A DNA stretch of 64,000 nucleotides from Bicyclus anynana (taxonomy: Eukaryota; Arthropoda; Insecta; Lepidoptera; Nymphalidae), in the NCBI RefSeq assembly GCF_947172395.1, contig NC_069087.1, positions 4,545,107-4,609,106 of the forward strand, read 5' to 3'. The notes under the pieces were generated by a model, which ran no database searches, was not told the DNA's origin, and saw only the letters and a program-made list of their open reading frames with translations. Each line of letters begins with the position of its first letter. Position 1 is the stretch's first letter. Shown here piece after piece: positions 57,223-64,000 of this stretch. The position numbers and the translations under genes were made by a program.

Positions 57223-57370
57223 TTAATTGGTCCAGCTCTGGCTGGTGGGAGGCTTCGGCCGTGGCTAGTTACCGCCCTACCAGCAAAGACGTTCCACCAA
57301 GCGATTTAGCGTTCAGGTACGATTGTAGAACCCGAAAGGGGTGTGGATTTTCATCCTACTCCTAACAACT
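57223..57370 (+). mobile_element. SINE family A, internal segment
   Basis: ttaattggtccagctctggc, gaggcttcggccgtggctag, gaaaggggtgtggattttca, tcctactcctaacaact. Both ends truncated. Confidence 0.88.
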
Positions 57371-57579
57371 ATAGATATTTGAACATTGAACATTGTAGAG
57401 CCGATATTTCCTGGTGATTTGCTGTGAAAGTGAAGTGAAGTGAAACGTAATGTACATAGAGGGTGTTCTGTTGGGTCCGGACGGCATTGCCACTTGATTT
57501 CGTCAGTTTTTGGCAGAGTATATGACAAAGTAAATCAATAATTAATCTTTACTAATAAAATAAAGAGGTTTTGTGTTGT

Positions 57580-57878
57580 CATCATCATTATCAACCCATA
57601 TTCGGCTCACTGCTGAGCTCGAGTCTCCTCTCTGAGGGGTTAGGCCAATAGTCCACCACGCTGGCCCAATGCGGATTGGCAGACTTCACACACGCAGAGA
57701 ATTAAGAAAATTCTCTGGTATGCAGGTGATGTTTTCCTTCACCGTTTGAGACACGTGATATTTAATTTCTTAAAATGCACACAACTGAAAAGTTGGAGGT
57801 GCATGCCCCGGACAGGATTTGAACCCACACCCTCCAGAATCGGAGGCAGAGGTCATATCTACTAGGCTATCACGGCTA
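57580..57878 (-). mobile_element. SINE family B, full length with 11-bp target-site duplication
   Basis: ttttgtgttgt flanks the element at 57569-57579 and 57879-57889. The body reads in reverse from catcatcattatcaaccca to the head ctaggctatcacggct. A short deletion at tcctctctgaggggtt separates it from other copies. Confidence 0.95.
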
Positions 57879-57971
57879 TTTTGTGTTGTAGTAGGGGGTA
57901 ATCTCTGGATCTACTGAACTGATTTAAAAAAATATTTTAACACTAGAAAGCTACGTTATTTTTTAGTATCA

Positions 57972-58225
57972 TCCATACTAAATAATATTATAAATCTGTC
58001 TGTCCGTTTGTTTGTCCGTCTTTCACGGCAAAATACGGCAATGAATTGACGTGATTTTTTAAGTGGAGATAGTTGAAAGGATAGAGAGTGTTATATGTAT
58101 ATTTGTCTCTTTCTAACCCGTCACTTCTCTAAAATGGGGGGTGGATGTTTGTATGGAGCATTTATAGGGTAGGGGTAGGGTAAAAGCGCACATAAGTCAA
58201 AGCGAAGCTTGACAGGGTCCCCTAG
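57972..58225 (+). mobile_element. complete Helitron-like element (254 bp)
   Basis: TCCATACTAAATAATATTAT after A, ending aagcttgacagggtccc with CTAG at 58222-58225 followed by T. Contains tagggtaggggtagggtaaa shared with 39.2 and 20.3 kb. Confidence 0.72.
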
Positions 58226-58527
58226 TAGTCTCTTTATTCCGGTATGCTCACAGTAACGGTAACTACGCAGATGAAACCGCGAGGCGACGGCTAGTGAATG
58301 AATAAACTAGGTAATCTCGTCGCGCTACACCCAAACGCCTGGTTAGTTTAACAAATTGTTCAAGACCACATTCATTCCAACTAGTGCGTATTACGTTGTC
58401 ATTGTCATGCGGTGACCGTGACATCAAAACATGCACATTCCGTATAGAGATTATTCCGCAACAGTAAAAATAAAATCATAGCACCAGAGGCGGAGCTAAC
58501 GCTGTATCAGCCGTATCAATGTTACAG

Positions 58528-58757
58528 GGGGTGGGAGGCTTCGGCCGTGGCTAGTTACCACCCTACCGACAAAGACGTACCGGCAAGCGATTTAGCGCTC
58601 CGGTACGATGTCGTGTAGAAACCGAAAGGGGTGTGGATTTTCATCCTCCTCCTAATAAGTTAGCCCGCTTTCATCTTAGATTGTATCATCACTTACAATC
58701 AGGTGTGATTGTAGTCAAGGGCTAACTTGTAAAGAATAAAAAAAATAAAAAAAATAA
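58528..58757 (+). mobile_element. SINE family A, 5'-truncated
   Basis: gtgggaggcttcggccgtgg, acaaagacgtaccggcaagc, taatcaggtgtgattg-like 3' part and an A-rich tail. Confidence 0.92.
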
Positions 58758-58862
58758 AAAGGGGTGTGGATTTTCATCCTCCTTCTAACAAGTTAGCCCG
58801 CTTCCATCTTAGATTGCATCATCGCTTACCATCTGGTGTAAAAATAAAAAAATAAAAAAAAA
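58758..58862 (+). mobile_element. second partial SINE A directly after the first
   Basis: aaaaggggtgtggattttca, ctaacaagttagcccgcttc, atcgcttaccatctggtgt, then A-rich. Starts in the poly-A tail of the previous copy. Confidence 0.85.
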
Positions 58863-59023
58863 TGTAAAAGCAAGAATTTGTAAAAAGTAGGTAATCTGTT
58901 ATAGAACTGGTGGTTCTTCCCGAAAAAAACGTAAAATAGCTGCTGAAATGACAAAAGTAAATAAACCAATACTTTGTGGGTAGAGTGTCAAAAACTAAAG
59001 AGATTTTTCGAGATTTGCCACTC

Positions 59024-59091
59024 GTCTATTGAGCCTTCCCAACTAATTTTAATACCCTTTATTAAAATTAGTTAGGTTGGCCCAATAGACG
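59024..59091. repeat. imperfect hairpin, arms about 30 bp
   Basis: cgtctattgagccttcccaa and ctaattttaat pair with attaaaattag and ttggcccaatagacg. Confidence 0.75.
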
Positions 59092-59175
59092 TGGGTTATG
59101 CTACGCCACTGCATAACACACAAATAAACTCGGAATGAGATAGGAAACACAGAACATTAAGCACTTAAGCTGCGC

Positions 59176-59544
59176 TTAAGCGGATCGGAACCGTATCAAC
59201 TGCAGTTTACATTCAGTATTCTTTGTATGAAGGTTCTTAGTATATCGCACGCTAGTCGGAATCATAACATAATCGCCTCTCCTCGGGACATGCTTACTAG
59301 ACGACCTGGCGCTAACGTCACTTCGTAACCACGTTACGAACACGTATGCGGCAGGGGTAACAGGTGCATGTGCGACGGTTGTCCAGAACGATCCTCTAAG
59401 CCGAAATCCAAGTCTCAGAGGAGACGCCCTTAGAAAGTCAATTCGAATCTCTCTTCTGCTTCTGCCTTCGGGCATCAACAGGCGATGCTTCTGCGCTCGC
59501 TCTGGTGACGCCGCTGAATTTCTATTAAGGAGCCTACGACACAA
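59176..59544 (-). other. 122-codon open frame, probably repeat-derived
   Basis: Arg/Ser-rich with no domain I recognise. The part at 59455-59515 matches repeat G at 26021-26085, so at least its 5' part is repetitive. No Kozak, splice or signal feature supports a gene. Confidence 0.3.
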
Positions 59545-59629
59545 TCAGAAAGAAAGTGACGTTGTTCCTCTCATCATTCCACGTATCGTCTAGTCGACAA
59601 CCTGCAACAATTAATACGATCTAAAAGAC

Positions 59630-59775
59630 TAGTAGACGCCACGTGGTTTATCCCGCGTAGTTCTCATTCATATGAAAGTACGGATTTAAAATATAGCCTA
59701 TGTTACGCCCTGATAACGTAGCTTTCTATTGGTGCAAGTATGTTTAAAATCGTCCGATTTGTATTAATTCGTTAC
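59630..59775 (-). mobile_element. Helitron-like family 2 copy
   Basis: acgccacgtggtttatcccg, aaaatatagcctatgttacg, taacgtagctttctattggt. Diverged. Confidence 0.5.
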
Positions 59776-60424
59776 AAAAACACATTTTTCCTCTTTATAG
59801 TTAGTGTTGAAAAGAGAAAAAAAATGTCATATTAATTGTAAAACATCTCAAAGATATAATATCAAATTTTTAACCTTATTAAACAATCTAATTAAAATTG
59901 ATATCTATTGACAATATCAAAGCAATGAATGATGAATGAGTAGTGCCCAAAAGAAGCCAAAGGAAACTGACAAAAACTTTTTAAATTGCGATGTCGATGA
60001 ATCAAAAATTCAAAAGAGTAGCGTAGGAGGGTCGATTTTATTTAATAGAGCATATCTAATCGTCTAATGGCCTGAAGATTGATAGAGGGAATATGTTATT
60101 AATTTATTTGTCTCCCCTAGGGTATAAATCGATGAAACGAAGCGAAATAAAACTTCTTTCACGGACATTTAGCGATACGAGACGATATTTGTTATATATT
60201 TCCGAATCTAATTTGGCGATTGATGTTGTGTACGTGAAAATGGTCAAGCGCGTGTCGGGCCGCACGGTGTTAGGTTCCGTAGGCACTCGCACGTCAAATA
60301 CGCGTATTTAAAAAGGGCATATTGTGTACAGCGTTTAACAGCTTTACTTGTTGATTATTATTTATAGACCACTTACTGGCATCATCATTAAACCATGAAG
60401 ACTCTGGTTATGATGATTTTATTT

Positions 60425-60649
60425 TGGCTGGTGGGGGTGGGATGCTTTAGTCATTGATAGTTACCACCCTGTCAGCAAAAACATACCGCCAAGTGATTTC
60501 AGCGTTCCGATACCACCTCGTGGTGATACCGAAAGGAGTGTGGATTTTCATCCTACTCCTAACAAGTTAGCCCGCTTCCATCTTAGATTGCATCATTGCT
60601 TAACATCAAGTGAGATTGTAGTCAAACTAACTTGTAAAGAATAAAAAAA
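60425..60649 (+). mobile_element. SINE family A, diverged, 5'-truncated
   Basis: ggctggtgggggtgggatgc, acataccgccaagtgatttc, gtgtggattttcatcctact, agattgcatcattgcttaac, cttgtaaagaataaaa. Confidence 0.85.
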
Positions 60650-61660
60650 TATCTCGAAACTATAATACCCGAATTAACTGGAAATTGTTTTTGATCGAAA
60701 TCCAAAATTTGTTTATATCGAGTAGGCATTCAAATTTGCCACGATACACTAAAGTCGAGGTAGGACTTTATATTTCATAAGGCATAGTTGTTTTACTACG
60801 AAACCCTAAAAATTGTACCCACTAATGAGTAATACTAAAAATAAATCAATTAATATTCTTTTAGCTAAAAGGCCAATTTTTTATTACAAAACTGGTCTTA
60901 TTTGGGAAACTGGTTTAAATTTTTGGATTAGAACACCCACTTGTCTGAGTGATTTTGATATTAAATTACCAACTCTATTTTAATGTTCTCGCTTGTACAA
61001 GACCACCACCAAGAGCTTTTGAATGAAACCCAATCGCGCTCAAAGTCCGCCGAACCGCAAGATAAATTACTAAAGTCTTTAATTATGTCACGTATTTAAC
61101 TCCGCAAAGATATTCCAACTTTTTCCGATCCACTAAACAACTTTTTCTGTATAATAGTTTCACAGTGACAACTCCTATCTTTTTTATCTGTTTCTGTGAA
61201 GACTCTGGGATTACAAAATTCAAGGAACTGTTTATTAATGTTATTAACCAAAAAAAATAATAGTATTTTGGCCTAAAACTAAGTAGAACGAAATGAAAAG
61301 TAAGACAAAACTATATATTATTGTGTGTAATTATTAATTGTATAAAATTCGGTGCCAAACCCTTTTGATGTTGATTTTAGTTAAAAACCACATGAAAGAA
61401 AAAAATAAATAATGTCTGAGAAACAAAAATCTTGAATAGATCACTAACTTGGCACCTCCTTCAAAGTGATTAATAGGTAGAAAATATTATAATGTTATTT
61501 TTCCCTTTTTAGTTTCGTACATTAATGTTTTGATATCGATTTTATTTTTTGAAAAAAATATTATGATATAGATGGTTTGATCAAATTAATGTTCTATATA
61601 TACACTTTATCTTTTTTTTACAGCTATTTAATTTCCTATTTCGAAAACAAATCTGTCCTG
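60650..61660. other. no gene seen
   Basis: AT-rich intergenic DNA without a recognised repeat or coding frame. Confidence 0.45.
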
Positions 61661-61664
61661 GTTA

Positions 61665-61906
61665 TGTCCAGGTCTGGCTGGTGGGAGGCTTCGGCCGTGG
61701 CTAGTTACCACCCTACCGGCAAAGACGTACCGCCAAGCGATTTAGCGTTCTGGTACGATGCTGTGTAGAAACCGAAAGGGGTGTGGATTTTCATCCTCCT
61801 CCTAACAAGTTAGCCCGTTTCCATCTTAGACTGCATCATCACTTACCATCAGGTGAGATTGTAGTCAAGGGCTAACTTGTAAAGAATAAAAAAAAAAAAA
61901 AAAAAA
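61665..61906 (+). mobile_element. SINE family A, 5'-truncated, very intact 3' part
   Basis: gtccaggtctggctggtggg, accctaccggcaaagacgta, taccatcaggtgagattgta and a poly-A tail of about 20. Few differences from other copies, so probably young. Confidence 0.93.
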
Positions 61907-62259
61907 TGTTGATACCGTATACTTAGTTTAATAACGTTGCATGATTTTAACGGACTTCTAACCTCGTGCTATTTTCATCGACCACGTAAAATTACCGAGG
62001 TTGGCAGTCAATAATTATCTCAAACGCTCGATCTATTTTACATCAAAAGCCCGTGCAGCCTGCGTGTTGCTTCATAAATTTTAATGAAAATTACTAACGC
62101 GCGTACCTATATCTAAATTGCATTATTATGTATTTTAAATAATATTAAACACTAGTGTAACTTCACGACAACCCTGTTAAAGATCAAACTTTATAAATTT
62201 GTCTCTAGCGAAGGGCTACCATATAGCTAATTAGTGTCTGGCAACTGGGTTTTCCCTTG

Positions 62260-62685
62260 GGTTTAAAAATATTTTTTATATTGTCTGACTGCCTGTCTCT
62301 CTGTCCGTATTTTTGGTGACCGTACATCACGCTGAAACTATTGAATGAATTCATATAAAACGTTTTGAGACCATTAAATGAGGAAGGTTATAGGATACTT
62401 TTTGTTGCGAAAATAAAATCAGAAGGGGGTGAAATAGATTCCATTTTTATGGAAGTTCCTTCGTTATTCAAGTTACATTTGTAAACATTTGTAGGTGTAG
62501 ATACTATTAGAAAAATTCTAAAGATTTTATTAAGAGGTTAAAGTTTTTCAAATATAAATCGTTCATCGTTTAGAGTAATAATTTTGTAAAATTACTGGAC
62601 TATTTATTATATATAAAACATGTGAAAATAGGGGTTGAAAGTTAACATTGAGGTTCTCGAGGACGAAGTCACGGGCGTCCGCTAG
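62260..62685 (+). mobile_element. Helitron-like element, 5' end uncertain
   Basis: The right end gaggacgaagtcacgggcgt, ccgctag has CTAG at 62682-62685 followed by T. The interior (gtctgactgcctgtctctct, aaaataggggttgaaagtta) is typical of the larger relatives. Confidence 0.6.
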
Positions 62686-63249
62686 TTTAAAATATTTCTA
62701 CAGGTTGTAAACTCAAAGATAAGTGCTTATGGATTTATGACAAACAAGGTTTTACCTTATAGGTATCTACTGGAACAAAAACCTCAATTTATTAATTCGA
62801 TACAAGAGCTGGTCTTCGTACCTGTAAATAACGTCGCGGTAAAATGACTTTCATAAACTAAGTGTAAGTACCACGCCGATCCTACTGCCTTTGCTTATGT
62901 TATACTTTATGGGCTGATAAATTTTCATGGTGATTTTATAGCTTTACCGTAGGAAAGGACAGGGTCAATAAACCTGCGTTGTCATACTAGGACGGTAAGG
63001 TTACATTTTCTGTATATATATAATTAAAAGGCAAATTCATACATTAATGTATTGCATAGACGAAGACATACCCTGGATGGGGTAGGCTCATTATGAGCTT
63101 AGTAGTATTTGGTCTAAGATATAGTAATTTTTTTTTCAGTTTAGTGGTATTGATTTCCGCGAAAATGTGACGAACCCTGATCCAACAAATTACTCTCAGC
63201 GTACGGAAACTAACTTTATTATGCAATATTCATTTGTATACTTTGCAAT

Positions 63250-63416
63250 GGTTCTAGGTGTCTATACAAATATTATAAAGCTGAAGAGTTTGTTCACCTA
63301 CAACCCTAGAACGAGGGAACGACGCATGACGTCATCTTTTTTCGAGTGTGCAGCCGGCTCCATGTAATTACAAGACGTCAAAAAATACGAACAGAGTCAC
63401 CGGCGTCTGCTAGGTT
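63250..63416 (+). mobile_element. Helitron-like element with inserted repeat
   Basis: tctatacaaatattataaag, agctgaagagtttgttc at the left and gtcaccggcgtctgctag at the right. The centre (ctagaacgagggaacgacgc, gtgtgcagccggctccatg) is the reverse of 30670-30745. Confidence 0.55.
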
Positions 63417-63424
63417 TTTTGTTT

Positions 63425-63590
63425 TTTTTTTTATGTAGTTACGCTTGACCACAATCAAGCCTGATGGAAAGCAATGATGAGGTCTAAGATAAGCGCGCTT
63501 GCCTAGAAGATGCCTATTCACTCTTGCCTTGAAGGTGCTCAAATTATACGTGTCAGGAAACACAAACGCCGGAAGGGCAGTTTACTAAAA
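63425..63590 (-). pseudogene. LINE C-terminus whose 3' end matches SINE family A
   Basis: The minus strand reads VFPDTYNLSTFKARVNRHLL, GKRAYLRPHHCF, resembling the C-terminal end of non-LTR reverse-transcriptase proteins common in Lepidoptera (FPxxYNLxxFKxRVNRxLL). The following element-sense text gcgcttatcttagacctcat and tccatcaggcttgattgtgg aligns with the SINE A 3' end. 5' truncated, one copy. Confidence 0.72.
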
Positions 63591-63875
63591 GTTTTCTAAC
63601 TTTTATATTACTCCGTGTCATCATGTATCACAGGCCGGTGCGTCTGAAAGGTGAAATAAAAGGATAAATGTGTCGATATGATAAAAGCGAGTGACGCACG
63701 TGGGCTTGTTATCTACGGGGGTCCTCGTTATCCTCGACGAGGGTTCCAGTATCAAGTTTATTCTGTTAGAAAAATGGAATAGTATTTTTTAATTTTATTA
63801 CCTATCTAGACACTTTCGTAAGATAGGGTTGATAAAAGTTTGACTAATCATTCATTATTATCATTTTATTTTTAG

Positions 63876-64000
63876 AGGGCCTACAGCGCCACGTGTTGTA
63901 TGCGCGGTGCATTTACAAAATGACTAGCTAAAGACTGGATTTGCAAGCTGGGCCATGTAAGGTTTTCTTAATTGATCCAGGTCTGGCTGATGGCTTTGGC
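63876..64000 (+). mobile_element. SINE family A, cut by window end
   Basis: A diverged head (gggcctacagcgccacgtgt, tgtatgcgcggtgcatttac), gttttcttaattgatccagg, tctggctgatgg. It continues beyond the window. Confidence 0.82.

Noticed and set aside
59176..59544. 122-codon open frame as a host gene
   Set aside because: No recognisable domain and part of it is a dispersed repeat.

Overview
The window is AT-rich nuclear DNA from an insect, almost certainly a lepidopteran. It has one recognisable host gene, short introns mixed with one of 8.7 kb, and a dense mix of tRNA-headed SINEs, RTE-type LINE tails with (GAT)n ends, small Helitron-like elements with TC...CTAG termini, and MITEs. I see no operons, bacterial genes, CRISPR array or viral genome.

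Host gene (523-12785, + strand). Seven exons carry the 3' part of fringe, the Golgi beta-1,3-N-acetylglucosaminyltransferase that extends O-fucose on Notch EGF repeats. The exons sum to 690 bp (229 codons plus stop), every junction has AG/GT borders, and all phases fit. The first exons (signal anchor, stem, start of the catalytic domain) lie upstream of the window. The introns hold SINEs, a Helitron-like element, a MITE and an inverted repeat pair. Candidate poly(A) signals lie about 120-150 bp after the stop.

The remaining ~51 kb (12.8-64 kb) has no host gene I can support. Main landmarks: a pure (ATC)97 array joined to an RTE 3' end (14.3-14.65 kb); a direct 1.4-kb tandem duplication whose second copy lacks about 400 bp (15.8-18.25 kb); two copies of a LINE protein C-terminus (18.3-18.8 and 22.2-22.5 kb); a CR1/Jockey-like LINE remnant with a 217-codon open frame (29.2-30.2 kb); a Helitron-like cluster (36.9-37.7 kb); a nested TA-flanked MITE (38.6-38.95 kb); a three-unit ~425-bp tandem array (45.0-46.1 kb); an RTE remnant (52.5-52.9 kb); and a MITE with ~143-bp terminal inverted repeats (55.4-56.0 kb).

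SINE family A (17 copies or fragments, tRNA head, A-rich tail) shares its 3' segment with a LINE tail at 63.4-63.6 kb. SINE family B (13 copies, GAT-rich tail) resembles the RTE tails. Both patterns suggest SINEs mobilised by LINEs present in the same genome. No new enzymatic or defence system was found; the points worth following up are repeat architecture and the complete fringe 3' gene model.
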